DNA from: Gemmatimonadaceae bacterium
Lineage (GTDB): Bacteria > Gemmatimonadota > Gemmatimonadetes > Gemmatimonadales > Gemmatimonadaceae
Reading direction: 5' to 3'
Assembly (NCBI GenBank): GCA_020852815.1
Contig: JADZAN010000002.1
Span: forward strand, 124,001-188,000
Length of the DNA stretch: 64,000 nucleotides
Each line of letters starts with the position of its first letter. Position 1 is the stretch's first letter. Below the pieces are notes generated by a model. That model made no database searches. It worked only from the letters and a program-made list of their open reading frames with translations, and had not been told where the DNA came from. This document shows, piece after piece, positions 1 through 10,231 of the stretch. A program made the translations under genes and the position numbers.

Positions 1-389
1 AGGACGCGCTCCATTACCTGGGCCAGGTGGTGATTGACCGGGTACTTCACGAACGGGCGCACCATGGGGTCGTCGCTGCCGAAGGGGACCACCCCCTTCC
101 CGCCCCACAGCGATGCAGCGACGGGACCGCGTCGCCCCTGCGCGCCGAGCATGAGTTCGTGCGCGTACGTGTGCGGGTGACGGCGGTCGATGTATCCCTC
201 GCCGTAGCCACCAGGGTTGATCTCGCCGCGGCGCAGGGTGACGCCTTCCAGGTTGAGCGTCGCCAGCGCCTGCACGGCCCCGCCCGCCAGCTGCATGCTC
301 CCGAAGAGCATGGGCTGCGTGAGATACCCCTCGGTGATGCGCTGGCCGTGCGCCCCCGGCGCGGCAACAGTGCCGAGGCCAATGGCCAT
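1..389 (-). CDS. Secreted/outer-membrane-like protein, C-terminal part outside window
   Basis: The leftward reading frame is open from about position 551 to the window edge, so the C-terminus is cut off. It contains GEINPGGYGEGYIDRRHPHT, followed by YAHELMLGAQG. Tyr/His/Pro-rich motifs of this kind occur in uncharacterised bacterial envelope proteins often found near metal-handling genes; this is a family impression, not a firm assignment. The first in-frame ATG is at 389. However, the same frame upstream (about 518 to 455) encodes a good signal-peptide core (ALAALSLVGAPLAAQ), and no in-frame ATG, GTG or TTG precedes it. The true start is therefore unclear: a CTG start or an upstream frameshift are both possible. 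It follows the cyclophilin gene in the same direction and may be co-transcribed with it. Confidence 0.5.
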   Translation of the reverse strand, partial: MAIGLGTVAAPGAHGQRITEGYLTQPMLFGSMQLAGGAVQALATLNLEGVTLRRGEINPGGYGEGYIDRRHPHTYAHELMLGAQGRRGPVAASLWGGKGVVPFGSDDPMVRPFVKYPVNHHLAQVMERV

Positions 390-549
390 GGCGCCGGCGC
401 GAAACTCTGGACGGCCTGCCGCGCTGTCGCTGCGCGCCGGATGTTCGTGCTGCGCGGCGAGCGGGGCGCCGACGAGCGAGAGCGCTGCCAGGGCGCGCGC
501 CGTCGCGTGGAGCGGCAGCGCTCGGAGCGCGCTCCTCCGCGCGCCGAGC

Positions 550-1320
550 CTAACGCCCGGCGTTGGCAGGGGCGGCGGGCTGCGCGGACGATTCCTGCGC
601 CGTCCCCTTGGCGGCGCTGTCGCTGGCAGCGGCTGGTGCGTCGCCCACCACCCGCGCGGTGCGGATGAAGTCGAGCTTGGGGAACTCCTTGTCGAGGTAC
701 GTGTTCCCCTCGCGCATGAGGCGCATCTGGTCGGGGCCAAAGCCTGCTGGCGGCCCGTCGCCATAGCCGCCGTAGAGCGAGTCGACGACCGCCATCCCCT
801 CGACCACCTCAGCCACCGGGGCGAAGCCCATTTCGTCGAGCGAGCGGTTGTCGACCAGGTTGATGAAGACCTGCGTGGTCCGCGTTCCCGGCCCCGCCAT
901 CGCGAACGACATGCGCCCGCGGCTGTTGCCCTGCGCCACCGAATCGTCGGGGATGGCCAGGTTCTCCCACGCTGCATTGACCGCGGGGTCACCGTGCACG
1001 CCGAACTGCACCATGAAGCCGGTAACCGTGCGGAAGAAGCGCGTGTTGTCGAAGAAGCCGCTGTTCACGAGCGAATACAGGCGGTCCACCCCCTTGGGGG
1101 CCCACGCGCGATGCGCCTCGACGACGAACGCCCCCTTGCTGGTCTCGAAGCGGACCTTGAACGTCGACGGCGCCTCGGCGGTTGTCGACGGCGGGCGGCC
1201 AACGTCGGAGCTTTCCCTGGGTGCGTCCTTTCCAACCTGTGCGCCGCAGGCGGCGAGCGTCGCCGCCAAGGCGGTGACAGCGACAACGGAACGGGTGGAG
1301 CGAGGGGCCAAACGCAGCAT
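550..1320 (-). CDS. Cyclophilin-type peptidyl-prolyl isomerase, lipoprotein
   Basis: The predicted 256-residue protein catalyses cis-trans isomerisation of Xaa-Pro bonds, probably at the cell envelope. The N-terminus (MLRLAPRSTRSVV, then ALAATLAAC) is a lipoprotein signal with Cys at about residue 25. The cyclophilin fold covers about residues 50-215 and shows FFDNTRFFRTVTGFMVQFG, GRMSFAMAG and TTQVFINLVDN, which carry the usual active-site Arg, Phe/Met and Gln positions. The C-terminal tail is Ala/Ser/Gln-rich and probably disordered. The start at 1320 was chosen because it creates the lipobox; longer upstream extensions read through non-coding sequence. The stop codon lies inside a CGTTAGG heptamer. 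It may be co-transcribed with the truncated gene downstream. Confidence 0.85.
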   Translation of the reverse strand: MLRLAPRSTRSVVAVTALAATLAACGAQVGKDAPRESSDVGRPPSTTAEAPSTFKVRFETSKGAFVVEAHRAWAPKGVDRLYSLVNSGFFDNTRFFRTVTGFMVQFGVHGDPAVNAAWENLAIPDDSVAQGNSRGRMSFAMAGPGTRTTQVFINLVDNRSLDEMGFAPVAEVVEGMAVVDSLYGGYGDGPPAGFGPDQMRLMREGNTYLDKEFPKLDFIRTARVVGDAPAAASDSAAKGTAQESSAQPAAPANAGR

Positions 1321-1448
1321 GACGAGTCCCTGAGGGGAGAAGTCGAACGAGTGATGAGTGTCTTGAGCGGCGGCGCCGGTGCCGTGCGACCGCCGCTCCT
1401 GGCATAACGCGGCCAGGTGTGCCCAGGTTGCGGTTCGGGAATGGACCA

Positions 1449-2576
1449 TCATTTCGGCGTTCGCCGCGACCGGGCATCGAACCGCCCCACGCGTCCGCCG
1501 CTTCCCGAGGCGTAGAAGATACCATCGCGTGAGGCGCGCACCGCGTGATATCCGACCGTGTCGAATGCTCCCCACTGCACCCCGCTATCGAGCGATATGT
1601 CGCTCCCCGCGGGGCCGACGGCGATTCCGATGCGCGCCCCGTCGGGCAGCTGCACGAAGGCGACCCCCGAGCGATAGCCGCGTGGCGCCTTGGGATCGAT
1701 GAGGCGCCATTGCGGCCCTGACACCGTCGTCGCTGCATTGCCGCGCGTGGAGTCGTCCTGCGCGTAGTGGCCACCCACCACCATGATCCCGTGCCCGGGG
1801 ACTTCCGCCACGGAGAAGATCCCCGCCGCCGACTCGCCCTGGCGAATCGGCGTGTCGTACGCCACCCACTGCCGCAGGCGATTGGTGCTGCGGTGCAGGC
1901 GTGCCACCGAGCCACCGCTTCCGATCAGGGCCACGAGCGAATCCGCACTCCCCAGCGTGAGGAGCGAACTTCCGCTGGCGGCGAAGGCTGCTTCACCCCG
2001 TTCGGCAATGGGGCGTTCGTCGAACGGCGCCTCGCGCCAACTGTCGCCGCCGTCACGCGTCACGAGGAGGAAGAAGCGCCCGCCGATCGGGTCGCCTAAC
2101 GCGATTCCGTTCGCGTCGTCCCAGAAGGCGATGGCATCGAGGAAGACCGCGGTATCGCGCGCCTGGTAGCGGAGCGACCAGCTCTTGCCGCCGTCGGTGG
2201 TGCGCCAGATGCGCCCAGCGGTGGCGGCCACGTGGGCCACACGCGCGCTCCGCGCATGCACCGAGCGCAGGTCGAAGGCCGCGGCTCCCGCCACCGTATC
2301 GACCGCCCACGTGGCGCCGCCATCGGTCGTATGGATCACCGTCCCCCTGGTGCCACTCGCCCACGCGGTGCGCCCATCGACCACGCTCAGCCCGCGCAGC
2401 GAGGCATTGGTCCCGCTCGTGAGCGGAACCCATTGCGCCCGCGCCCGTGAAGCCGGCAGCGCCAACGCAGCCAGGGCGAGAGCGGCCCAGGTGGTGGCAC
2501 TCGTCAGGCGGCGCGATGGTGCCGTGCGCGAGGGGAGTACCTTGCGACCGTCGCGGACGGTGAGGGGCTGGGGCAT
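1449..2576 (-). CDS. YCF48/BNR-like beta-propeller protein, secreted
   Basis: The 375-residue protein has an N-terminal signal sequence (LALAALALPASRARAQ). Repeated units follow the pattern GTVIHTTDGGATW, GRIWRTTDGGKSW and FLLVTRDGGDSW. This is the Asp-box sialidase/BNR pattern also found in YCF48-like photosystem assembly factors, and it implies a six- or seven-bladed propeller. Many bacteria carry such secreted propellers with unknown ligands. The start at 2576 gives a plausible basic n-region. The gene is divergent from nadB, with 76 bp between starts. Its 5' leader is C-rich on the sense strand and shows no clear Shine-Dalgarno sequence. The specific function is unknown. Confidence 0.8.
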   Translation of the reverse strand: MPQPLTVRDGRKVLPSRTAPSRRLTSATTWAALALAALALPASRARAQWVPLTSGTNASLRGLSVVDGRTAWASGTRGTVIHTTDGGATWAVDTVAGAAAFDLRSVHARSARVAHVAATAGRIWRTTDGGKSWSLRYQARDTAVFLDAIAFWDDANGIALGDPIGGRFFLLVTRDGGDSWREAPFDERPIAERGEAAFAASGSSLLTLGSADSLVALIGSGGSVARLHRSTNRLRQWVAYDTPIRQGESAAGIFSVAEVPGHGIMVVGGHYAQDDSTRGNAATTVSGPQWRLIDPKAPRGYRSGVAFVQLPDGARIGIAVGPAGSDISLDSGVQWGAFDTVGYHAVRASRDGIFYASGSGGRVGRFDARSRRTPK

Positions 2577-2652
2577 GGTGCGCGGGGTGGGGAGGGGCGA
2601 TATCGTGCACATCGCGGTCCTTCAATCTCGCACTTCTCCTGAGCGCCGGGCC

Positions 2653-4164
2653 ATGCCCTCCCTTCTTCGTACCCGATATCTCGTCATTGGCAGCGGCGTA
2701 GCCGGGCTGCACACCGCCTGGCGCGCCGCCGCCTCGGGCGACGTGCTCGTCCTCACCAAGCGCACGTTGCACGACAGCGCCACCTCCTACGCGCAAGGCG
2801 GGATTGCCGCCGCGCTGGGGGCGGGCGACTCGCCGGAGCTGCACCGGCGCGACACGCTCGCCGCCGGCGCCGCGCTGTGCGATCGCGAGGCGGTGGAGGT
2901 GCTGGTGGAGGAGGGGCCGGCGCGGGTGCGCGAGCTGCAGCTGGCGGGTGCGGCCTTCGACCTGGGCACGGACGGCAAGCTCAAGCTGGGGCGCGAGGCG
3001 GCCCACTCGCGCCGTCGCATCGTGCACGCGCACGGCGATCGCACCGGCGCCGAGGTCGCCCGCACCCTCATCGCGCGCGTGCAGGGCACCAGGAGTGCGA
3101 GCGTCCTCGAGCACGCCCGCGTCCTCGCGCTCATTGTCGAGAATGGGCGGTGCGCCGGCGTGCGCGCCAGCGTGATGGGACAGGCCGTCGAGATCCGCGC
3201 CGACGCCACGGTGCTCGCCTCGGGCGGGTGCGGACAGATCTACCGCTACACCACCAACCCCGTCGTGGCGACCGGCGATGGTTTCGCCATTGCCCATCGC
3301 GCCGGCGTGCGGCTGGCGGACATGGAGTTCGTGCAATTCCATCCCACGGCGCTCGACACGCCGGAGAATCCGCTCGCGCTCATCTCCGAGGCGGTGCGCG
3401 GCGAAGGGGCGACGCTGCTCAACGCGGAAGGCAAGCGCTTCATGGTCGGACGGCACAAGCTCGCCGAGCTTGCCCCGCGCGACGTGGTGGCGCGCGAGAT
3501 CTTTCGCGAGCGCCAGCGCACGGGCGGCGTCTCGCTCGACGCGCGCAAGATCGGGAAACAATTCGCCGATCGCTTCCCGGGGATCTTCGCCCTGTGCCAG
3601 CACCGCGGCATCGACCCGGGCAAGGAGCTGATCCCCGTCACCCCCGCCGCGCACTACATGATGGGGGGAATCGTCACCGACCTGGCGGGCCGTTCTTCGC
3701 TCCCCCACCTCTACGCTGCCGGCGAGGTGGCATGCACCGGCGTGCACGGTGCGAATCGCCTGGCGTCCAACTCGCTGCTCGAGGGATTGGTCTTCGCGGA
3801 ACGCGTGGCGCGCGACATGGGGACTGCGCCGCGCACGTCGCCACCGCGCACGGCGCGCTCGTGGGACGTGCCGCCACTCGTCGATCGCGGTGCGGCGCAG
3901 GTCGCGGCCGATACCATTCGCCAACTCATGTGGGACCATGCGGCGATCGATCGCAACGCGCGCGGGCTGCGCAAATGCATCAACGAGTTGGAGGCGCTGC
4001 TGGCCCGGTTGCACGTGGGGATGACCGAGGAGCGCAACATGTGCGAGACGGCGCGCCTGGTGGCGGCTGCAGCGCTGGCGCGGCGTGAGTCACGCGGCGG
4101 GCACTATCGCTCGGACTTCCCCAAGGCCAAGGGCGAGTGGCGCGGCAAGCATATCGAGTGGTGA
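2653..4164 (+). CDS. nadB: L-aspartate oxidase
   Basis: The 503-residue protein is an FAD flavoprotein that oxidises L-aspartate to iminoaspartate, the first step of de novo NAD synthesis; the product is used by NadA. Sequence support: the dinucleotide-binding motif GSGVAG at residues 13-18, SYAQGGIAAAL near 45-55, MEFVQFHPTAL and AVRGEGATLLN in the middle, the active-site HYMMGGIVTDL near 333, and a second FAD segment LYAAGEVACTGVHGANRLAS. The C-terminal helical domain is complete and the length is typical of NadB. The start at 2653 places the FAD motif at the usual distance from the N-terminus. It is the first gene of a rightward group ending with nadC. Confidence 0.95.
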   Translation: MPSLLRTRYLVIGSGVAGLHTAWRAAASGDVLVLTKRTLHDSATSYAQGGIAAALGAGDSPELHRRDTLAAGAALCDREAVEVLVEEGPARVRELQLAGAAFDLGTDGKLKLGREAAHSRRRIVHAHGDRTGAEVARTLIARVQGTRSASVLEHARVLALIVENGRCAGVRASVMGQAVEIRADATVLASGGCGQIYRYTTNPVVATGDGFAIAHRAGVRLADMEFVQFHPTALDTPENPLALISEAVRGEGATLLNAEGKRFMVGRHKLAELAPRDVVAREIFRERQRTGGVSLDARKIGKQFADRFPGIFALCQHRGIDPGKELIPVTPAAHYMMGGIVTDLAGRSSLPHLYAAGEVACTGVHGANRLASNSLLEGLVFAERVARDMGTAPRTSPPRTARSWDVPPLVDRGAAQVAADTIRQLMWDHAAIDRNARGLRKCINELEALLARLHVGMTEERNMCETARLVAAAALARRESRGGHYRSDFPKAKGEWRGKHIEW

Positions 4165-4243
4165 TGGTGGTGCGGTGCGCGCTGGTCGCGATTTGCCAAT
4201 CCGTTTCCCGCTCGCTAGGCTCACACCCTCCTCATCACGACCC

Positions 4244-4690
4244 ATGATCACTGTATCCGTCGCCCGTCGCGCCGCCCTGGCGTCGCTCACCGCTGCCGCC
4301 GGCATCGTCATCGCCATGGTGGCGGCGCTGCGTCCGGCGCACGCCGAGTTGGTGCGCGTCGCCACGCCACCATTCCCGTTCCACCTCCGCCTCGAGAAGT
4401 CCGAGCCGGCCAAGGACGAGACGCTCGCCACGGCGCCAAAGGTCATCCGCCTCTGGTTCTCCCTTCCTCCCGAGATGGCCGTCACCGCGGTCAAGCTCGC
4501 CGACGCCAATGGCGCCTCCGTCGCCCTCGCGGCGCCTACGCGCGGCAGCGGCGCGAAGGATCCGGTCCAGAGCGTGATTCAGGGCGCCCTCGCCGATGGC
4601 TCCTACAGTGTGTCGTGGAAGACCTCGTCAAAGGACGGACATCCCATTCGCGGCGACTTCAGCTTCACCGTGAAAGGCTCGGCCAGGTAG
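4244..4690 (+). CDS. copC: CopC-domain copper-binding periplasmic protein
   Basis: The 148-residue protein has a signal peptide ending near AHA (about residue 33) and a CopC beta-sandwich. Diagnostic segments are LRLEKSEPAKDETLATAP, VIRLWFSLPPEM and DGHPIRGDFSFTV at the C-terminus. CopC proteins bind copper in the periplasm and work with the membrane protein CopD, which is encoded immediately downstream. The mature N-terminal His expected for Cu(II) binding is not perfectly placed, because the chain begins ELVRVATPP, so metal affinity may differ. Its stop codon TAG (4688-4690) is separated from the copD GTG start by 2 nt. It lies between nadB and nadA, an unusual place for copper genes. Confidence 0.85.
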   Translation: MITVSVARRAALASLTAAAGIVIAMVAALRPAHAELVRVATPPFPFHLRLEKSEPAKDETLATAPKVIRLWFSLPPEMAVTAVKLADANGASVALAAPTRGSGAKDPVQSVIQGALADGSYSVSWKTSSKDGHPIRGDFSFTVKGSAR

Positions 4691-4692
4691 CG

Positions 4693-5619
4693 GTGCTCGA
4701 CCCGTTCGTCGCGGAGGCCGCCCAGGGCGTTGTTCGCGCGCTCCTCTTCGCAGGGTTGATTGGAATGGTCGGCTCGGCGCTCTTCGCATGGCGCATCGCC
4801 CCTGTCTTCCCCGGCGACGCTCGGCGCGCGGCTGGCGTCGGAGCGGAACGCCTGATGCGCTGGGCGGGAGTCCTGGCCTCGCTGGCCATCGCTGCGCGAC
4901 TCGTGCAGCAGTCGGCCGCCTTTGCCGATACGGCATCAGAGTGGAAGACGGCGGTCCCCATCGTGCTGGGGAGCACGACATGGGGAAAGGGGTGGATTCT
5001 CCAGGCGCTCGCGCTCCCGGTGGCGCTCCTCGCCGCGCCGCGCGGGATGCGCCACGCCGGCATCGCGCGGCTGGCGTTAGGCATGGCGCTCCTCGCACTG
5101 TGCGCCGCGCCCGCCTTCTCCGGCCACGCGGTGGGCGCGCCACGACTCGCGCCGCTCGCCGTCGCGTTCGATACAGCCCATGTCATGGCCGCGGGAGCGT
5201 GGCTCGGGACGCTCACCGCCCTCGCCGCCGTCGCGATTCCCATTGCCCGCGGACATCCCGCGATTGCCGGGCATCCCGGCGAGGTCATGATCGCGGCCCT
5301 CTCGCGATTCTCCCCCATCGCCCTCGCCAGCGCCGCCATTCTCGCCCTCACCGGCGCATTTGCCGCGTGGCTTCACCTCGAAGCGCTCTCCGCACTCTGG
5401 CGCTCCGACTACGGCCTCATGCTCGTACGGAAGCTGGTCCTCCTCGCGGGAACGGGAGCCGCCGGAGCCTACAACTGGAAAGTTGTCACGCCGCGCATCG
5501 CCGCCGGCGGCGACCTGCGCGCTCTGGTGCGAACGGTCACGGTCGAGCTTCTCTTCGCCGCCGCGCTCGTTTCCGTGACGGCGCTCCTCGTCGCGACGCC
5601 GCTCCCCGCAGAATCCTGA
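4693..5619 (+). CDS. copD: CopD-like copper resistance/uptake membrane protein
   Basis: The 308-residue, highly hydrophobic protein has about eight membrane segments. Conserved CopD features are the early segment [40 protein letters not shown] (His and Trp typical of CopD) in the centre, and [14 protein letters not shown], then [11 protein letters not shown], near the C-terminus. CopD is thought to move copper across the inner membrane in partnership with CopC. The GTG start at 4693 lies 2 nt after the copC stop, so translational coupling is likely. The reading frame is open further upstream, but that part would overlap copC in another frame and does not look like protein. Confidence 0.85.
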   Translation: MLDPFVAEAAQGVVRALLFAGLIGMVGSALFAWRIAPVFPGDARRAAGVGAERLMRWAGVLASLAIAARLVQQSAAFADTASEWKTAVPIVLGSTTWGKGWILQALALPVALLAAPRGMRHAGIARLALGMALLALCAAPAFSGHAVGAPRLAPLAVAFDTAHVMAAGAWLGTLTALAAVAIPIARGHPAIAGHPGEVMIAALSRFSPIALASAAILALTGAFAAWLHLEALSALWRSDYGLMLVRKLVLLAGTGAAGAYNWKVVTPRIAAGGDLRALVRTVTVELLFAAALVSVTALLVATPLPAES

Positions 5620-5731
5620 GCGTCGCGCTGGGAGCGACGGCGTCGGATCCGAAGGCAAATGGCAGCGCGACGGCGCACGGCGCTGGACCTGGGCCGTCGA
5701 CCATTCATGGCGTCACGCCTACATTGCCCTC

Positions 5732-6781
<1,050 letters not shown>

Positions 6782-6810
6782 CCTCACTACCTGGTTCGAG
6801 GGAAGGTCCG

Positions 6811-7737
6811 ATGCCGATGCACGAAGACCCCGTGACGCCGCCGCGTCGCGTCACGCCGCTGGATACGCCAAGCATCAACCGGCGCACCGTGTTGCGCTTC
6901 CCGCTCAGCGAGCCGCAGGTGGCAACGCTGGTGCGAACGGCGCTCGATGAGGACGGCGCGTTCAACGACATCACGACGATTGCCACCGTGCTCAGCGATC
7001 GACGGGCGCGGGCGCGCCTGGTGGCGCGCGATGTGGGCGTGGTGGCGGGGCTCGCCCTGGCGATCGATGCGTTTCACCAGCTCGACCCCAAGGCGTCGAA
7101 ACGCGTGGACGCCGAGGATGGCACGCGCGTGGCGAAGGGCGACACCGTGCTCTTCATCTCCGGGCATGCACGTGGGCTTTTGTCGGCAGAACGCGTGGCG
7201 CTCAACTTCCTGCAGCGCCTGTCCGGCGTGGCGACGCTCACGTGCAAGTTCGTCGACCAGGTGAAGGGGACGGGGGCCCGCATCCTCGACACGCGCAAGA
7301 CCACGCCGGGGTGGCGCGCCCTGGAAAAGTACGCCGTGCGATGCGGGGGCGGCGTGAACCACCGCATCGACCTGTCGTCGTCGGTGCTCATCAAGGACAA
7401 TCACCTGGCCGCCGTCGAGGGCGACATCTCGGTGGCCGTGCGTCGCGCGCGTGACCTCCTCGCCGCCGGCGGCACCGTGGAAGTGGAGTGCGATCGCATC
7501 GAGCAGGTGCGCGCCGCGCTCGACGCGCGCGCCGACATCATCCTCCTCGACAATATGTCGCCCGAGGCCATGCGGGAGTGCGTGCGGCTCGTGAACGGGC
7601 GTGCCGTCACCGAGGCGTCGGGAGGCGTGTCGCTCGACACGGTGCGCGCCATCGCGCTCACCGGCGTCGACCACATCTCCGTGGGTGCGCTCACCCACTC
7701 GGCGCCGGCGCTCAACCTGGCGCTCGACTTCGAGTAG
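6811..7737 (+). CDS. nadC: Nicotinate-nucleotide pyrophosphorylase (quinolinate phosphoribosyltransferase)
   Basis: The 308-residue enzyme converts quinolinate and PRPP to nicotinate mononucleotide, CO2 and pyrophosphate, completing de novo pyridine-ring synthesis. Signature segments are LSAERVALNFLQRLSGVAT, LDTRKTTPGWRALEKYAV near residue 160, GGGVNHRIDLSSSVLIKDNH, VEVECDRIEQV, ILLDNMSPEAM and ASGGVSLDTVRAIALTGVD, all canonical for NadC. The start at 6811 follows GGAAGG at 6801-6806. An N-terminal extension of about 25 residues precedes the core. It is the last gene of the nad-cop group and is followed by a strong hairpin. Confidence 0.95.
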   Translation: MPMHEDPVTPPRRVTPLDTPSINRRTVLRFPLSEPQVATLVRTALDEDGAFNDITTIATVLSDRRARARLVARDVGVVAGLALAIDAFHQLDPKASKRVDAEDGTRVAKGDTVLFISGHARGLLSAERVALNFLQRLSGVATLTCKFVDQVKGTGARILDTRKTTPGWRALEKYAVRCGGGVNHRIDLSSSVLIKDNHLAAVEGDISVAVRRARDLLAAGGTVEVECDRIEQVRAALDARADIILLDNMSPEAMRECVRLVNGRAVTEASGGVSLDTVRAIALTGVDHISVGALTHSAPALNLALDFE

Positions 7738-7763
7738 GCGAGCCGCGCCAGGGTTGAAGGCGA

Positions 7764-7798
7764 AAGCGCCCGGCGACCGTTATGGTCGCCGGGCGCTT
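7764..7798. terminator. Bidirectional intrinsic-terminator hairpin between nadC and BIG2 gene
   Basis: A perfect 15-bp inverted repeat (7764-7778 and 7784-7798) with a 5-nt loop GTTAT sits between two convergent stops. The stem ends with AA on one side and TT on the other. It can serve both genes; the T-tract is short. Confidence 0.8.
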
Positions 7799-7820
7799 CG
7801 CCCATCGGGGAGCCTGCGCG

Positions 7821-9800
7821 TCAGGTCACCGTGATCGTGATTGTCTGGATCGCGCCGCCAACCGAGACCGTGATGATCGCCGTGCCGACGGCCCGGGCGT
7901 TGATCGTCATCGTGAGCCCGCCGGTCGCGCTCGCCGGCTGCGCAATGCCGGACGCACTGCTGCTGTAGGTCACCCGCGGCCCATTGAGCTTGAGCGTGTG
8001 CCCGCTCGCGTCCTTGAGGATGAGCGTAAGCTGCGTGGACCCGTTGACCGGGATGGACGTGGCGCCCGCGGTGATCTGGATCGTCGCCACGGTCGTCACC
8101 ACGATCGACAGCGGCTCCGTGGTCGAGACGTTGTCGATGATCCCCGTGACCGTCGCCTGGTCGGGAGTGCTCCCTGCCGTCACGATCACGCCCGCCGCCG
8201 CCGCCGATGTGCCGATGACGAGGTTGTTCGACGGGATGTAGGAAACGTTTCGGCCAATCAACGTTGGGATGATCGCTCCCGCGGTGTCGCGCACGACGGG
8301 GTTGTACTGGCGGCTGTCGCCAATGATGAGGGTGTCCTGCGTCGGGGTGAACGCCACCGATCCCACCGGGACGAGGGTCACCTGCACGCTGACGTTTGCC
8401 GTGCGCGAATCGATCTCGGCGGTGATCGTCGTCGTCCCCACGCCCACGCCGCTCACCAGTCCGTTTGCAGAGACGCTGGCCACCGACGCGTTGTTCGTCA
8501 GCCAGTTCACCGTCTTGCCCGGGATGACCTGCCCCTGGTTGTCGAGCGCCTGCGCGCTTAGCTGCACCGAGGTGCCAACGCGAAGCAGCTGCGGGTTGAT
8601 GGGGGTGATGCGCACCGAGGCCACAGTTGGCGTCACCGTCACCGTCACGTCGTTCGACTTGACGCCGTCCACCGTGACGCTGATGCGCGCCGTTCCCGAG
8701 CCGATGCCCGTCACGACGCCGGTCGCGTTCACCGTCGCCACGATCGAGCTGGTCGACTGCCAGACCACCTGACGGTTGTTGAGCGAGGTCACGAGCCGTC
8801 CCGCCGAGTCGATCACCGTTGGGGTCAACTGGCGCGTGAGGCCGGTGCCGAGCCCGAAGGTGTCGGGTTCGAGCGTGACGGTCCTGGCCGGGACCTCGGT
8901 GACGGTGATGCCAAGCGAGGCGGTACGCCCCTCGACGTCGGCGGTTATGGTCGCATTGCCCACGCCGAGTGCCGCTACGAGGCCCGCGCCGGTCACCGTG
9001 GCGACCGCCGGGTTGTTGGACGTGAAGTTCACCGTGCGCCCGGTAAGGGGCTGTCCTTGCGCGTTGCGCGGCGTGGCGGTCACCTGCACCTGCCCGCCAA
9101 TGCGCATGAGCTGCGCGACCACCGGGGTGAGCGTGACCGAAGCCACAGCTTCGCGCGTGACCGTCACCGTCACCGATGCATTCTTTCCTTCGGCGACCGC
9201 CGAGACGATGGCGCTGCCTTCAGCCACCGCGGTCACCAGCCCAGCGGTGCTGACAGTGAGCACGTTGAGGTTCGAAGAGGAATAGCCCACGGCCCGCCCA
9301 CTGATGGGCGATCCGTCGGCCGCAACGAGCGTGGGGCTGAGCTGGCGCGTCTGACCGGCGACGAGCGTGAAGTCGGTCGTGTTGAGTTGGATGCGGTCGA
9401 CGGCGCTGATGATCTTGACGCTTGCCTCGATGAAGCGCCCATCGACCGTGGCGCGAAACAGGGCGTTCCCGTTCGCCTTGCCCGTGACCTGTCCGGTGCT
9501 CGCGTCGACCGTGAAAATCGCCGTATTCGTCGACGAGTACGTGATCCGGCGGTTGTCCTTGATCTCGTTGCCGGACGCATCGAGCAATGTGACGGCGAAC
9601 GGGTTCGACGTCGTGGTCACCCCGTTGAAGAAGGAGTCAGCCTGCGGCAGGATGCGCAGCGAACTGAGCGGAGTGGGTGGGATCGGTTCGGTGCAGCTCG
9701 CCGCGAGCAACCCCGCGCAAGAAAGGAGGGCGAGTGTCAGGACGCGCGCGGCGCCCGACGTCAGGCGTCGACTCGATCGGGCGAAGTCGGAGGTGTGCAT
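7821..9800 (-). CDS. Multi-domain BIG2 (bacterial Ig-like) lipoprotein
   Basis: The 659-residue exported protein has a lipoprotein signal ending LLAASC (Cys near residue 36). About seven Ig-like BIG2 repeats of roughly 80-90 residues follow. Each repeat has a segment like GRTVNFTSNNPAVATVTGAG followed by GLVxxxGxGxATITA and ending in VTVTV. BIG2 domains are surface adhesion or scaffold modules. No catalytic domain is present, and the protein ends directly after the last repeat. It converges on nadC across a shared hairpin. Codon use is like that of its neighbours. The role is unknown; cell-surface structure or adhesion is inference. Confidence 0.85.
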   Translation of the reverse strand: MHTSDFARSSRRLTSGAARVLTLALLSCAGLLAASCTEPIPPTPLSSLRILPQADSFFNGVTTTSNPFAVTLLDASGNEIKDNRRITYSSTNTAIFTVDASTGQVTGKANGNALFRATVDGRFIEASVKIISAVDRIQLNTTDFTLVAGQTRQLSPTLVAADGSPISGRAVGYSSSNLNVLTVSTAGLVTAVAEGSAIVSAVAEGKNASVTVTVTREAVASVTLTPVVAQLMRIGGQVQVTATPRNAQGQPLTGRTVNFTSNNPAVATVTGAGLVAALGVGNATITADVEGRTASLGITVTEVPARTVTLEPDTFGLGTGLTRQLTPTVIDSAGRLVTSLNNRQVVWQSTSSIVATVNATGVVTGIGSGTARISVTVDGVKSNDVTVTVTPTVASVRITPINPQLLRVGTSVQLSAQALDNQGQVIPGKTVNWLTNNASVASVSANGLVSGVGVGTTTITAEIDSRTANVSVQVTLVPVGSVAFTPTQDTLIIGDSRQYNPVVRDTAGAIIPTLIGRNVSYIPSNNLVIGTSAAAAGVIVTAGSTPDQATVTGIIDNVSTTEPLSIVVTTVATIQITAGATSIPVNGSTQLTLILKDASGHTLKLNGPRVTYSSSASGIAQPASATGGLTMTINARAVGTAIITVSVGGAIQTITITVT

Positions 9801-10231
9801 TCGAACGAAGGGAGTGTTGATCGGGGTGGCAGCGCGATCACGTCTGGCGACCTGCTACCCCCAGTACGGACGAGCGTGTCGCCGGACGGGATACCACAGC
9901 TGGAGCAAGCAAGGTGCCACACCCGGCAGGTCCTTCCCAGTCCCTGGAGGCGGCAACCTTTTTGGCGAGGCGCAAGGCGTCCGGCGGTAGCCCCCGCCCC
10001 GCCGCCCTCGAGCCCGGTGCCGCGGACCCGTAGCGCGCACGCACACCCGCCGACATTCCCCCGGGCGGCCGGTGCGCGCGTGCAACAGCCACCGCCCGCG
10101 GTGCCAGACCGCCTCCGCCGCGCCATCCCCCCCCCCCCGCGCCCCCCCGCCCGTTGTGCCCCCCCACCGCACACCCCACCTTCCCCGCGCACCTCAACTC
10201 CCGTCCCCCGTCCCCCGTCCCCCGTCCCACG
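9801..10231. other. C-rich divergent intergenic region
   Basis: This 431-bp gap separates the BIG2 gene (leftward) from an M20 peptidase (rightward). No convincing gene is present. It holds a 12-C homopolymer at 10127-10138, a further C-rich stretch to about 10165, and a perfect 7-bp tandem repeat at its right end. Promoters for both genes must lie here, but no clear -35/-10 pair could be picked out. Confidence 0.6.
10201..10228 (+). repeat. CCGTCCC x4 tandem repeat immediately 5' of a start codon
   Basis: Four exact copies of a 7-mer end 3 nt before the ATG at 10232. There is no Shine-Dalgarno sequence in this leader. The same 7-mer family (rotated as TCCCCCG/TCTCCCG) precedes genes at 31031-31058 and 49340-49360, always with the C-rich strand as sense. 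Confidence 0.9.

Noticed and set aside
2053-4014. 653-codon leftward frame opposite nadB
   Set aside because: It is antisense to a complete, motif-confirmed nadB and has typical shadow composition.
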